Notes under the pieces: generated by a model
Database searches by the model: none
What the model was told of the DNA's origin: nothing
What the model saw: only the letters and a program-made list of their open reading frames with translations
In this document: one piece after another, positions 40,683 to 49,501 of the stretch
Numbering within the stretch: the first letter of the stretch is position 1
How the letters are laid out: every line of letters starts with the position of its first letter
NCBI GenBank assembly: GCA_050174775.1
Contig: JBFXJP010000008.1
Coordinates: forward strand, 62,001-126,000
Direction: 5' to 3'
Length of the DNA stretch: 64,000 nt
Origin: CAYPGJ01 sp050174775
Lineage (GTDB): Bacteria > Planctomycetota > Phycisphaerae > Phycisphaerales > UBA1924
Program-made: the position numbers and the translations under genes

Positions 40683-41845
40683 GCGACGCTCCCGAACGAC
40701 GCACGCGGATCGCGGTGGTCACCGGCACACGCGCCGAATTCGGTCTGCTCGCGACCGTGATGCGCGCCGTGCGCCTCCACCCGCGTCTTGAACTCCTCAC
40801 CGTTGTCACGGGAGCGCATCTCGTCGGCGCCGGCGAGACATGGCGGGACGTCGACGAGACCTTCGGGATCGACGCGCGTGTCGAGATGCAACGCGACGGC
40901 GCCATCGGCCGTGCAGAAGACGCCAAGGCGCTCGGTCGCGGCATCGAAGGCCTTGCGATCGCCTACGAGAGCGTGAAGCCCGATTGGGTGGTTGTCCTCG
41001 GCGACCGTATCGAGGCGCTCGCAGCCGCATGCGCGGCGTCTGTATCGGGCATTCCCGTGGCGCATCTCCACGGCGGCGACCGCGCCGAGGGTGTGGCAGA
41101 CGAGGCGATGCGTCACGCCATCACCAAACTCGCACACCTCCATCTCCCGGCCACCGCACAGTCCGCGGACCGGATCATCCGCATGGGCGAAGACCCCGCC
41201 CGGGTCATCGTCGTCGGTTCGCCGGCGATCGACGGCTTGGGCGCGATCGAACCGATGAGCGACGAGGCGTACAACCGGCTCGGGAATCCCCGGATTGTCT
41301 TCCTGATGCACCCGATCGGGCGTGATTCAACCGACGAGCGCCGGGACGCCACCGCAGCTCTCGAGGGCGCGTCCGGCCGCTCCCTGGTGGCTCTGCTGCC
41401 CAACCTTGACCCGGGTCGAGAGGGCATCGTCGAGGCCCTGCGAGACGTCGGCGCACCCACGCTCGCCCACCTTCGTCGGGAACAGTGGATCGGTCTCCTG
41501 AAGCGGGTCGCCATCGAGGGCGGGGTGCTCCTGGGCAACTCCTCGGCAGGGCTGATCGAAGCGTCCGCACTCCGGCCGTATCCCCTCCCGGCAGTGGATA
41601 TCGGACCCCGCCAATCCGGGCGCGAATGCCCCGAAACGGTCATCCACGTTGATCCCGATTCCCACCGGCCCATCCGTGACGCCATACGCAAGGCCGAGGG
41701 TCTCTCCCAATCCTGGAGACAGAGCGAAGCCCTGCCCGGACACCCCTATGGAGAGGGGCTAGCGGGCGAGCGGACCGCGGCCGCACTGGCCGAACTGCCC
41801 CTGTCCGAAGCCCTGCGGCTCATCCGGAAGCGCAACACCTATTGA
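40679..41845 (+). CDS. neuC: hydrolysing UDP-N-acetylglucosamine 2-epimerase
   Basis: 388 residues; ATGA overlap with neuB. Typical features of the family are IAVVTGTRAEFGLLATVMRAV at the N-terminus, then VVLGDRIEALAAACAASVSG with HLHGGDRAEGVADEAMRHAI, and the later GSPAIDGLGAI and LLGNSSAGLIEASALR. These contain the catalytic Asp, Glu and His. NeuC hydrolyses UDP-GlcNAc or the GDP equivalent to ManNAc-type precursors for NeuB. It closes a four-gene glycosylation operon. Confidence 0.9.
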   Translation: MSDAPERRTRIAVVTGTRAEFGLLATVMRAVRLHPRLELLTVVTGAHLVGAGETWRDVDETFGIDARVEMQRDGAIGRAEDAKALGRGIEGLAIAYESVKPDWVVVLGDRIEALAAACAASVSGIPVAHLHGGDRAEGVADEAMRHAITKLAHLHLPATAQSADRIIRMGEDPARVIVVGSPAIDGLGAIEPMSDEAYNRLGNPRIVFLMHPIGRDSTDERRDATAALEGASGRSLVALLPNLDPGREGIVEALRDVGAPTLAHLRREQWIGLLKRVAIEGGVLLGNSSAGLIEASALRPYPLPAVDIGPRQSGRECPETVIHVDPDSHRPIRDAIRKAEGLSQSWRQSEALPGHPYGEGLAGERTAAALAELPLSEALRLIRKRNTY

Positions 41846-41984
41846 GCCCACGGCGCGCCGGGGAAATGCAGTCCGGGGGCGAGAACGGACCAAAGTCCGA
41901 CCCATGACAAGTCGATCACGTTCGGGAGCGGAGGACGCGCGCCGGCGCATACCCCGTCCCGTAATGCGGAGGAAGTGAACCCCC

Positions 41985-42869
41985 ATGGGCGTCGCATCAA
42001 CAGACACGAACTCGGTGGTGACCACGGCGGTTCAGGAGATCAACCACATCGCGACGCTTCCGGAGATCACGCTCCGGATCATCGAACTCGTGGAATCTCC
42101 GACCTCGACCGCGCAGGATCTCCAGTCCGTCATCCGGAGTGATCCGGCGCTCTGCAGCCGTGTCCTCAAGGTCGTCAACTCGGCCTTCTACGGGCTGCCC
42201 GGGCAGATTGCATCGATCGAACGAGCCATCGTGCTCCTCGGCCTGAACGCCGTGAAGAACATCGCCGTCGCCGCTTCCCTCGTGAAGCTCTTCCGTGGCG
42301 GCGAACTCTCCCCCCACTTCTCCGCGCGTGACCTCTGGACACATTCCGTCGCGACCGCCACCGCCGCCAAGAGCCTCGCTGATGAACTCGGCCTGGGCAT
42401 GGCCGACGAGGCGTTCCTCGGCGGGCTCATCCACGACCTCGGCGTCATGGTCGAACTCCAGTACGACCGCCAGAAGCTCATCAAGGTCCTCGACTCTCTC
42501 AACATCGACTCCGACCACGTCCCCCACGCCGACATGCGCCGCATCGAGACCGACGTCTTCGGCGCCACGCACGAGGAATTCGGCTCCGGGCTCAGCAAGC
42601 GCTGGAAGTTCCCCGCTTCGCTCATCAACGTCACGGGGCATCACCACGACCCGATGCGCCTTCCGGAGGAGGCACGAACGCTCTCCTGCGTGATCTACGT
42701 CGCGGACCGCGTCTCGGCGATGGCGGGTCAGGGCTTCCGGCTCGATCTCGACAACCTCACGCCCGATCCCGCCGTGCTCGCGCACCTGGGCATCCAGCCC
42801 TCCAAGCTCGACGAGATGGCGTCAGCGCTCACCGAACAGATGCAGGAAGTCAAACGCCTGCTGTCCTGA
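41985..42869 (+). CDS. HDOD-domain signalling protein
   Basis: 294 residues from ATG 41985, with GAGGAAG about 10 bases upstream. The HDOD domain shows EINHIATLPEITLRIIELVE, DPALCSRVLKVVNSAFYG, IERAIVLLGLNAVKNIAVAAS, and a Helix-rich HD-like site (LGGLIHDLGVMVEL). The motif equivalent to the HD/GYP histidine is HDLG, but the C-terminal metal ligands are not complete, so it is probably non-catalytic. HDOD proteins work in c-di-GMP, stress and motility networks. A bidirectional terminator follows. Confidence 0.85.
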   Translation: MGVASTDTNSVVTTAVQEINHIATLPEITLRIIELVESPTSTAQDLQSVIRSDPALCSRVLKVVNSAFYGLPGQIASIERAIVLLGLNAVKNIAVAASLVKLFRGGELSPHFSARDLWTHSVATATAAKSLADELGLGMADEAFLGGLIHDLGVMVELQYDRQKLIKVLDSLNIDSDHVPHADMRRIETDVFGATHEEFGSGLSKRWKFPASLINVTGHHHDPMRLPEEARTLSCVIYVADRVSAMAGQGFRLDLDNLTPDPAVLAHLGIQPSKLDEMASALTEQMQEVKRLLS

Positions 42870-42925
42870 TCCACGCCCGATTCGCGCGATCGCACGGAAG
42901 CGGGAGCGTCAATCGAGGGAACGCG

Positions 42926-42967
42926 AAAGCGGCGCTGGGCGCAGGGATGCGAGCCCAACGCCGCTTT
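42926..42967. terminator. bidirectional hairpin terminator after the HDOD gene
   Basis: AAAGCGGCG (42926-42934) pairs with CGCCGCTTT (42959-42967), and inner TGGGC/GCCCA extends the stem. The outer A and T runs allow termination in both directions. It lies just before the zinc-ribbon gene. Confidence 0.75.
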
Positions 42968-43025
42968 GCTTTGCGCGGCATACGATGCACCCGCACATGC
43001 TCACGACAACACCGAGCGCCAAGCT

Positions 43026-43508
43026 GTGATCCTCTTCGTCGTCTACGCCGCGGCCGTGTGGCTCGTCGTCTTCGCGCATCGCAGACGACTGCTCGGATTC
43101 GTGATCGCGCTCGCGGCCGCTCTCCCCGTGGCCGCGGCGGGCATGTTCCTGCAGCAAGGCCACGCCACGCTGACCATCTGGTCCATGGCCACATTCGCGT
43201 TTGCGGCGCTCATCGGATTCATCGCGCTCTTCCTCGCCGTGCTCCCGCGCCGCTCACCGCATGCGTGCGGCCGCTGCGGATACGACCTGCTCGGTGTGCG
43301 ATCCGGCATCTGCCCGGAATGCGGCGACGGCGCACTCCGAGAGCATCGCCACCAGACGCCCGTCGCTGTCCCGCTCTCCCCCCGCCAGGCTCAGGCGCTC
43401 CGCGCGCGACGCGACCGGGCTACGTGGTCCGCGAGCGAGAGCCCGACCACGAGAATCACGCCCACGAGGCACGCTACACCTGCAGAGACCCACGCCGAGG
43501 TCTCATGA
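43026..43508 (+). CDS. small membrane protein with zinc ribbon of planctomycete type
   Basis: 160 residues from GTG 43026. Two to three membrane segments fill the first 70 residues (ILFVVYAAAVWLVVFAH, VIALAAALPVAAAGMFL, ATFAFAALIGFIALFLAV). A zinc ribbon follows (ACGRCGYDLLGVRSGICPECG), a small motif recurring in membrane proteins of Phycisphaerae-type planctomycetes. The C-terminal 40 residues overlap the convergent PopT-like gene by 118 bases. TTG 42966 would be a longer alternative start. Function unknown. Confidence 0.6.
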   Translation: MILFVVYAAAVWLVVFAHRRRLLGFVIALAAALPVAAAGMFLQQGHATLTIWSMATFAFAALIGFIALFLAVLPRRSPHACGRCGYDLLGVRSGICPECGDGALREHRHQTPVAVPLSPRQAQALRARRDRATWSASESPTTRITPTRHATPAETHAEVS

Positions 43509-44665
43509 CCATGACCCGCTGACGCCGTCCACACGGCCTCCGCGGGCTGCCGCAACGCCCCCAGCATGAACCCGGCAAGCCCTGCCATCGTCGCGTCGTG
43601 CGCGTTGCGGAACATCCACGACACCACGCGGCTGAACGTAGCCATCCCCACCACGACCCCACACCCGAACATCCCCAGGAACAGCACGTCCGACCACCAC
43701 CCCTGCCCCGGCAGCGCCGACGCCGAGCCTCCCCGCACAAGGGCCGATGCTGAATCGAGCACGCTGCTGATCGCCCCGAGGACATTCTGGTACTGCCCCA
43801 GGAACAGCAGCAGAAACGACCCGCTGATCCCCGGCAGCATCATCGCCGAGATCGCGATCATCCCGCATACGAAGATCCAGACCATGGACGCCCGCTCGCG
43901 TTCGATCACCATCGCGCCCGTACGCGCATCGAGCCACTCCTTCGCCGCCGCAGTCGACGGGAGCACCGTCAGCGTCCGCCCCCCCACCCCGGCATGCGCT
44001 GCCTCTAAACGCTCGCCCTGCAACTTGCCGTGACCATCGATCACGGCCAGTTCTGCGCCCTCCCGCGTCATCGCTGCAGCCGCGATCACCTCGCCTGGCT
44101 CGCGTACCTCCGACACGACCAGGGCCGCGCTCGCGTTGACGTCGCCCCGCACAACGACCATCTTCGGCGCATCCGAACGCAACCCCACCACCCAGAACGC
44201 GAGCGCCGCGGTCGCCACGGCCGGCAGCACATGTATCAATCGTCGGGACTTCATGGCCGCGAACGGCGCCCAGCATGACGCGAGGATCAGCCCGAAGAAG
44301 AACGCGTACGTCTCCCCCGGCCTCGTCTCCATCATCCGCGTGATGAACCGCGCCATCACGACCACCGCCAGACCGATCCCGCCCAGCATCGGCACGAGCG
44401 TGGACCAGTGCATCCGCATGAACGCACGCACGCTCTCCCGCACACGCCCGCGCAGCAGCAGGAAGAAGAACAACGGCGAGAGCGATCGAAGCGCCTCGAT
44501 AAATCGCTCGTAGATCCCGGTGATGAACGCGATCGTCCCGCCGGACACACCGGGCACCACGTCCGCGCACCCCATCGCAAAGCCGCGCGCAGCCAAGCCT
44601 AGGGATTCGCCCGTCTTCCATGCCGGCGGCTCGCCCGCGCCACGACGCTCCTGATTCGTCTCCAT
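43391..44665 (-). CDS. popT: PopT/DUF368 polyprenyl-phosphate transporter
   Basis: 424 residues from ATG 44665. DUF368 features are present: GFAMGCADVVPGVSGGTIAFITGIYERFI, in part, and its internal repeat PGISGSFLLLFLGQY. About eight to nine membrane helices are predicted. PopT proteins flip undecaprenyl phosphate back across the membrane for cell-wall and O-glycan synthesis. Between the two repeats this protein has a soluble insert of about 80 residues (VREPGEVIAAAAMTREGAELAV and on), which is unusual and might be a periplasmic domain. Convergent overlap of 118 bases with the zinc-ribbon gene. Confidence 0.8.
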   Translation of the reverse strand: METNQERRGAGEPPAWKTGESLGLAARGFAMGCADVVPGVSGGTIAFITGIYERFIEALRSLSPLFFFLLLRGRVRESVRAFMRMHWSTLVPMLGGIGLAVVVMARFITRMMETRPGETYAFFFGLILASCWAPFAAMKSRRLIHVLPAVATAALAFWVVGLRSDAPKMVVVRGDVNASAALVVSEVREPGEVIAAAAMTREGAELAVIDGHGKLQGERLEAAHAGVGGRTLTVLPSTAAAKEWLDARTGAMVIERERASMVWIFVCGMIAISAMMLPGISGSFLLLFLGQYQNVLGAISSVLDSASALVRGGSASALPGQGWWSDVLFLGMFGCGVVVGMATFSRVVSWMFRNAHDATMAGLAGFMLGALRQPAEAVWTASAGHGHETSAWVSAGVACLVGVILVVGLSLADHVARSRRARSA

Positions 44666-44733
44666 GGGGTCGGGAGCATAACCACCCGCAGCATGGCCCA
44701 CGCACGCTGTGCTGTGTCCGCTACGCTCCCTCC

Positions 44734-45786
44734 ATGAACGTTCTCGTCACTGGCGGCGCCGGCTACATCGGCTCGCACGCGGCCAAGCGTCTCCTCCGTG
44801 AAGGCCACTCCGTCCTCATCCTCGACAGCCTCATCCCCGGCCGTGCGAACGAGGGCGCCGTTTCCGCACTGCGTTCCATGCAATCCGCCGGCGCCAAGCT
44901 TGCCTTCGTTCGCGCCGACATCGGAGACCCCGACGCCGTGCGATCCGCCGTCCGTGCGCACGACTGCGAAGGCGTCCTTCACTTCGCCGCGCTCGCGTAC
45001 GTCCGCGAATCCGTCGACAAGCCCCTCGAGTACTACGTCAACAACACCGCAAAGACCATGCTCCTGCTCGAAGCCTGCCTCGATGCGGGCATCGAGCGGT
45101 TCGTCCTCTCCTCCACGTGCGCCACGTACGGCCAACCCCCACTCGACCGTCTCCCCGTCCGGGAGGACTGCCCCCAGGTCCCGATCACGCCCTACGGGTG
45201 GTCCAAGCTCTTCGCGGAGCGAACCCTGTTCGAGACAACGCGCTCCTACGCCGCACAGTCACGCCCACTCGCCATTTGTGCCCTTCGGTACTTCAACGTC
45301 GCAGGGGCCGATCCCGACGGCCTCCTCGGTGAGCACCACGACCCCGAAACACACCTCATCCCAACGCTCCTCCGCGCTGCAATGGGGCTCTCCGGACCTG
45401 TCCGCATCAACGCGGCGCCGAAGGGCACTACTCCCGACGGGACCTGTGTCCGTGATTACATCCACGTCGATGACCTCGTCGATGCGCACATCCGCGCTCT
45501 GCTCGCGCTGGAGCCGAGCCGCAATGACACCTGGGCGTACAACCTCGGCGTCGGCAAGCCCGCCAGCACGCTCGAAGTCCTTCGCGCCTGTGAGTCGGTC
45601 GTGGGCCAGCCCATCCCGCATGTGATGGCGCCGGCTCACCCTGGTGATGCGGCACAACTCTTCGCTGATGCGAGCGCGATCGAGCGCGACCTCGGCTGGA
45701 CGCCCAAGCACTGTGACGTCGAAACCATGGCGCATCACGCCTGGAACTGGCTGAGGCGCCACCCCGACGGGTACCCTGAGACCTGA
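44734..45786 (+). CDS. galE: UDP-glucose 4-epimerase
   Basis: 350 residues from ATG 44734. NAD-binding GGAGYIGS at residues 7-14, catalytic Ser-Thr in LSSTCATYG, and the Tyr-Lys pair in TPYGWSKLFAE. Also present are the ALRYFNVAGADPDG and DYIHVDDLVDAH signatures. It interconverts UDP-glucose and UDP-galactose (or GlcNAc forms), supplying sugars to envelope glycans. It diverges from the PopT gene and converges with the PagL-like gene. Confidence 0.95.
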   Translation: MNVLVTGGAGYIGSHAAKRLLREGHSVLILDSLIPGRANEGAVSALRSMQSAGAKLAFVRADIGDPDAVRSAVRAHDCEGVLHFAALAYVRESVDKPLEYYVNNTAKTMLLLEACLDAGIERFVLSSTCATYGQPPLDRLPVREDCPQVPITPYGWSKLFAERTLFETTRSYAAQSRPLAICALRYFNVAGADPDGLLGEHHDPETHLIPTLLRAAMGLSGPVRINAAPKGTTPDGTCVRDYIHVDDLVDAHIRALLALEPSRNDTWAYNLGVGKPASTLEVLRACESVVGQPIPHVMAPAHPGDAAQLFADASAIERDLGWTPKHCDVETMAHHAWNWLRRHPDGYPET

Positions 45787-45798
45787 ACTTCGCCTCGT

Positions 45799-46470
45799 TC
45801 AGAACGGAAACTGCACGCCGGCGTACACGAACGCCCCGTCGCGCCCCGGATTCCGGGAATCACCCTCGATCCGGGCGTTCGAGATGTGGTGCCAGCGCAA
45901 CCCGAAGATCAGGCGCGTGTCCGACGCATCGAGGCGGTGTGTCAAGCCAAACCCCGCCCGCGGCGTGAAGTTAAACCCGGTCCCGCCCGGCGGAACGTTC
46001 TCCGTCGTCCCGAGGATGCCCGCGCCACCATCCACGAACACGGTCCAGTCGTCCCGCTCGCCGAACGTGAGGAAGTGCCAGCGGAACAGCAGGTTGAAGT
46101 TCGCGCCGAGCGCGTCGTCCCCGTCCTGGTTGAAGTACCACCCACCAAACTCCATCAGGAGCTCGAACCGGGTCGCCAGGAACGTCGACAGCGTGAATGC
46201 CGCGTTGAAGTCGTTCGAATCTCCTGGCCCCGAGATCGAACGCGCGTACCCGCCGATCACACCCCCCCACCACCGGCCCGGCTCACCCCACGCGATCCCG
46301 CGCTCGAGGTCCGACGTGTCGCCGTCGGACGCCTTCTCCGGCTGCTTTGTCGCAACGGCCGCCTGTGCAGCCTCGATCTTGCTCGCCGCCTCATCAAAAT
46401 ACAGCTCGCCCGCGACCACTGGCGCGTTCGCGACCATCAGCGCCGCTCCCACAATCCCGATGCTCTTCAT
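45799..46470 (-). CDS. PagL-like outer-membrane acyloxyacyl hydrolase
   Basis: 223 residues from ATG 46470 with a signal peptide (MKSIGIVGAALMVANAPVVA). The body is an eight-stranded outer-membrane barrel pattern with amphipathic strands (WWGGVIGGYARSI, FELLMEFGGWYF, NLLFRWHFLTFG). The PagL active-site type motif is near the end: RWHHISNARI followed by RNPGRDG, where His and Ser would be the catalytic pair. PagL enzymes remove an acyl chain from lipid A. The protein would be an envelope modifier. The catalytic Glu is not obvious. Confidence 0.65.
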   Translation of the reverse strand: MKSIGIVGAALMVANAPVVAGELYFDEAASKIEAAQAAVATKQPEKASDGDTSDLERGIAWGEPGRWWGGVIGGYARSISGPGDSNDFNAAFTLSTFLATRFELLMEFGGWYFNQDGDDALGANFNLLFRWHFLTFGERDDWTVFVDGGAGILGTTENVPPGGTGFNFTPRAGFGLTHRLDASDTRLIFGLRWHHISNARIEGDSRNPGRDGAFVYAGVQFPF

Positions 46471-46528
46471 GGGCGAAAAGGTAGCGAGCCCCTCCGCCCC
46501 CGTCACGTGCCTCCGATGGTGGTAGGGT

Positions 46529-46762
46529 GTGTCTGTGGATGAGTTGCCCAGCCGCATCGAGAGGGTCGAGGAAGTCCTTGCGCACACCGACCGCGCCATC
46601 GAGGTCCTCAGCGAGCAGGTCCGCCTCGCGCACGATGAAATCGCTCGCCTCACCGACCGCCTGACCCGCATCGAACGCCGCCTCGGCATCGTCGAGGCCG
46701 CATGGGACCGCGACAACGCCCCGAAGCCCCCCGCCGACAGCGATTCGAACAACGCCGACTAA
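46529..46762 (+). CDS. SlyX-like coiled-coil protein
   Basis: 77 residues from GTG 46529 (GTG 46535 is an alternative). Nearly all of it is a heptad-repeat helix: LPSRIERVEEVLAHTDRAI, then LSEQVRLAHDEIARLTDRL and TRIERRLGIVE. SlyX-type proteins are small coiled coils near FKBP or cell-envelope genes, with no clear role. A polar, acidic tail follows. It is divergent from the PagL-like gene by 58 bases and overlaps the convergent OppB stop by 4 bases. Confidence 0.6.
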   Translation: MSVDELPSRIERVEEVLAHTDRAIEVLSEQVRLAHDEIARLTDRLTRIERRLGIVEAAWDRDNAPKPPADSDSNNAD

Positions 46763-47682
46763 TCCAATCGGATGCGCGGGTCCACAAACCGGTACAACAC
46801 GTCCACCAGCAGGTTCATCACCAGCAGCAGCGTGGCGTATACGAGCACCACACCCATGATCAAGAACAAGTCCTTGTTCAGCACCGCGCTCACGAAGTGC
46901 TGACCAATCCCCGGAACATTAAAAATCTTCTCCACCACGAACGACCCGGTCATCGCCCCCGCAGCAGCCGGCCCCAGGAACGACAGGACCGGCAGGAACG
47001 CATTCGGCAGCGCGTGGCGCAGCAGCACGCCCGCCTCCGACACCCCTTTCGCTCGCGCCGTACGCACATAGTCCGAGCGCATGGCCTCGATCATTCCCGA
47101 CCTCGTCAGCCGCGCGATGTACGCCGCGAACGGCAGGCTGAGCGTGAACGCCGGTAGCAACAAATCGGACATGCGACCCCATCCCCCGACGCGCCCGATC
47201 CCCAATCCCACCGGAAACACCAGCAGCAACGCCGCGCCCGCGACGAACGTCGGGAACGAGATGCCCACCAGCGCGAGGCCCAACGTCATGACATCCGCCG
47301 CGCTCCCCGGCCTCGCGGCGCCCGCCACCCCCGCCCCAACCCCGATCACCAATGCCATCCCGACCGCCGTGAGTCCCAGCGCCACCGACACCGGCAACGC
47401 CCCCGCGATGATCTCCCCCACCGACCAGTCCGGATACCGCAGCGACGGTCCGAAGTCCCCTGTCGTCACCAGCCGCGCGACATACCCCACGTAGAACGCC
47501 CACGGGTTGTGCAGGTCGTACCGCTCCTCCATCGCGGCCACAACCTCCGGCGGCGGCGCACGCTGCTCATCCTGCAGCACCGCGCTCCCCGGCAACGCCC
47601 ACGCGAGCAAAAACGTCGCGCTGTACACCGCGAGCAGCACCAGCGGAAACTGCGCCAGCCTCCGCAACACCATCCGCATCAT
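46759..47682 (-). CDS. oligopeptide/dipeptide ABC transporter permease (OppB/DppB type)
   Basis: 307 residues; ATG 47682 overlaps the binding-protein stop as ATGA. Six membrane helices, the N-terminal segment LRRLAQFPLVLLAVYSATFLLA, and the permease loop that contacts the ATPase, RTARAKGVSEAGVLLRHALPNAFLPV, with the ending DPRIRLD. Typical of the first permease (OppB) of peptide importers. The second permease and ATPases are not in the window and should be elsewhere. Confidence 0.9.
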   Translation of the reverse strand: MMRMVLRRLAQFPLVLLAVYSATFLLAWALPGSAVLQDEQRAPPPEVVAAMEERYDLHNPWAFYVGYVARLVTTGDFGPSLRYPDWSVGEIIAGALPVSVALGLTAVGMALVIGVGAGVAGAARPGSAADVMTLGLALVGISFPTFVAGAALLLVFPVGLGIGRVGGWGRMSDLLLPAFTLSLPFAAYIARLTRSGMIEAMRSDYVRTARAKGVSEAGVLLRHALPNAFLPVLSFLGPAAAGAMTGSFVVEKIFNVPGIGQHFVSAVLNKDLFLIMGVVLVYATLLLVMNLLVDVLYRFVDPRIRLD

Positions 47683-49463
47683 GGCGCATCCCCCTTCTTC
47701 TGAAGGAGATGCAGGAACTGGATCATCCGCGGATGCGTGCACACCCCCGTGAGCCGCGACGCGTCGTACTGATAGAACTGCCGGTACACCCAGATCGGCA
47801 CGATCGGCGCCTCATCGATCGACAACTGCTCGGCCCGCTCCAGAATCGCCATCCGCGCCGCAGGTTCCCGCTCCTCCGAAGCCTCACGCATCAACTGATC
47901 GAACTCTGCGCTCGAATACCCGCGATCGTTGTTCCCGTCCCCGCTCACATGGATGTTCAGGAAGCTCGTCGGATCGGCGTAATCCGCGAACCACCCCCCG
48001 CGCGCCACCATGTAGTCCCGACGCTTCAGATCATCCCGATACGTCTTCGTCTCCTTCACCACGATGCTCGTGCGCACCCCTAGCGTCTTCTCCCACATCG
48101 ACGCCATCGCCTGCGCCACCAGCACGTGATACGACCCCGTGGACGCCAGCAGCGTCACGACCGGGAACGTCTCCCCGCGATCGTTGCGCACCTCTCCACC
48201 ATCGCGCAGCCTCCACCCCGCGCGAGCCAGCTCCTCCCGTGCGCCCGCCGGGTCGTGCCCGAGCCCTCGTATCGACCCATCCTCGTCATACCCCCGTATC
48301 GTTCCCCTCGGCACAAGCGTCTCCGCCGCGTGCTCCCCCACACCCCGCAGATCCTCCACGATCGCCCGCTTGTCCACGGCCATCGAAAACGCTCGACGCA
48401 CCCGCGCATCCGCGAACGGGTTCGATCTCCCCCCGGCCAGCGTCAGCGTGCAGTTAAACGACCAGAAGTACGTCCCGTACCGATCAAACCCTCGGATCGT
48501 CGGACGCTCCGACCCCGCCGCCTCCGCAAGCAGCTCCAGCAGATAATCCGCATGCACGTCCGTCACCCAGTCCGCCGCGCCTGTTCGGAACGCCAGCACA
48601 CGCGTGTTCGGGTCCTCGATCACCTTCGCCTCGATCGACTCAGACCGCACCGACCCCACATCCCAATAAAACGGGTTCCGCTCCAGACGCATGTCGCGCT
48701 TGAATCGCCATGACGTCAGCACGAACGGCCCGCTCGAGACCAGGTGCGGGGGTTTCGTCCACCCGTGGTCCTGCTCCAGCCTCCCCGACCCCGCATCCAC
48801 TCTCGAGTACGCGTCGATCGTCGGCGGATGAGCTGGGAACGTCGGAACGAACGCAAGCAGGTCGAGCGCGTACGGCAGCGGACGCTCCAGCTCTACGACA
48901 AGCGTTCGCTCATCCATCGCGCGCACGCCCACCCCCTCCTCGAACCGCTCCACCGTCCTCCCCCACAACTCCTCCGCCGCCTCCTTCGTGCGCTCCGACG
49001 CGGGCCGCGCTGCATACTCGCGCAGCTCCCGCGCACGCCACTCGAAGAACGCTCGCCCCCCCTTCAGCATGAAGAATATCTTCGAGTAATCCCCGGCCGT
49101 GTCCGGCAGCAACCCCCTGCGCCACGAGTGCACGAAGTCTCCTGCACGCACCGGATCGCCGTTCGACCAGCGCGCGTTCTCGCGCAGGTGAAACGTGTAC
49201 CGAACCCCCTCCCCGCCCACCTCCCACCGCTCCGCGATCCCAGGCAGGATATCGAACGTCTCTGGATGCCAACGGACGAGCCCCTCGTACAACGCGTTCC
49301 CGAAACGGATGTCCTGCTCGTACGCGATCCGCTGCGGGTCGAGCGTGAACGCCGGCGACGCGTCCACGTACGTGATCTCCGCGCGCGGCATCGTGCGGTC
49401 AGACCACACCGCTCCCAACACCAACACGACGATCAGAACCGCAGGCAGCGCCAGCCGCAGCAT
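47679..49463 (-). CDS. extracellular peptide-binding protein of ABC importer (OppA type)
   Basis: 594 residues from ATG 49463. The N-terminus is a hydrophobic helix (LALPAVLIVVLVLGAVW) but has no lipobox cysteine, so it may be membrane-tethered. The SBP_bac_5 fold is seen in ASPAFTLDPQRIAYEQD, FGNALYEGLVRWHPET, RYTFHLRENARWSNGDPVRAGDFVHSW (in part) and near the end FLNIHVSGDGN. Family members bind oligopeptides and deliver them to Opp permeases. It is translationally linked to the permease. Confidence 0.9.
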   Translation of the reverse strand: MLRLALPAVLIVVLVLGAVWSDRTMPRAEITYVDASPAFTLDPQRIAYEQDIRFGNALYEGLVRWHPETFDILPGIAERWEVGGEGVRYTFHLRENARWSNGDPVRAGDFVHSWRRGLLPDTAGDYSKIFFMLKGGRAFFEWRARELREYAARPASERTKEAAEELWGRTVERFEEGVGVRAMDERTLVVELERPLPYALDLLAFVPTFPAHPPTIDAYSRVDAGSGRLEQDHGWTKPPHLVSSGPFVLTSWRFKRDMRLERNPFYWDVGSVRSESIEAKVIEDPNTRVLAFRTGAADWVTDVHADYLLELLAEAAGSERPTIRGFDRYGTYFWSFNCTLTLAGGRSNPFADARVRRAFSMAVDKRAIVEDLRGVGEHAAETLVPRGTIRGYDEDGSIRGLGHDPAGAREELARAGWRLRDGGEVRNDRGETFPVVTLLASTGSYHVLVAQAMASMWEKTLGVRTSIVVKETKTYRDDLKRRDYMVARGGWFADYADPTSFLNIHVSGDGNNDRGYSSAEFDQLMREASEEREPAARMAILERAEQLSIDEAPIVPIWVYRQFYQYDASRLTGVCTHPRMIQFLHLLQKKGDAP

Positions 49464-49501
49464 CCCGAGAGACTACCCCCGCGCATCCCCCGGCGCACGA
49501 C

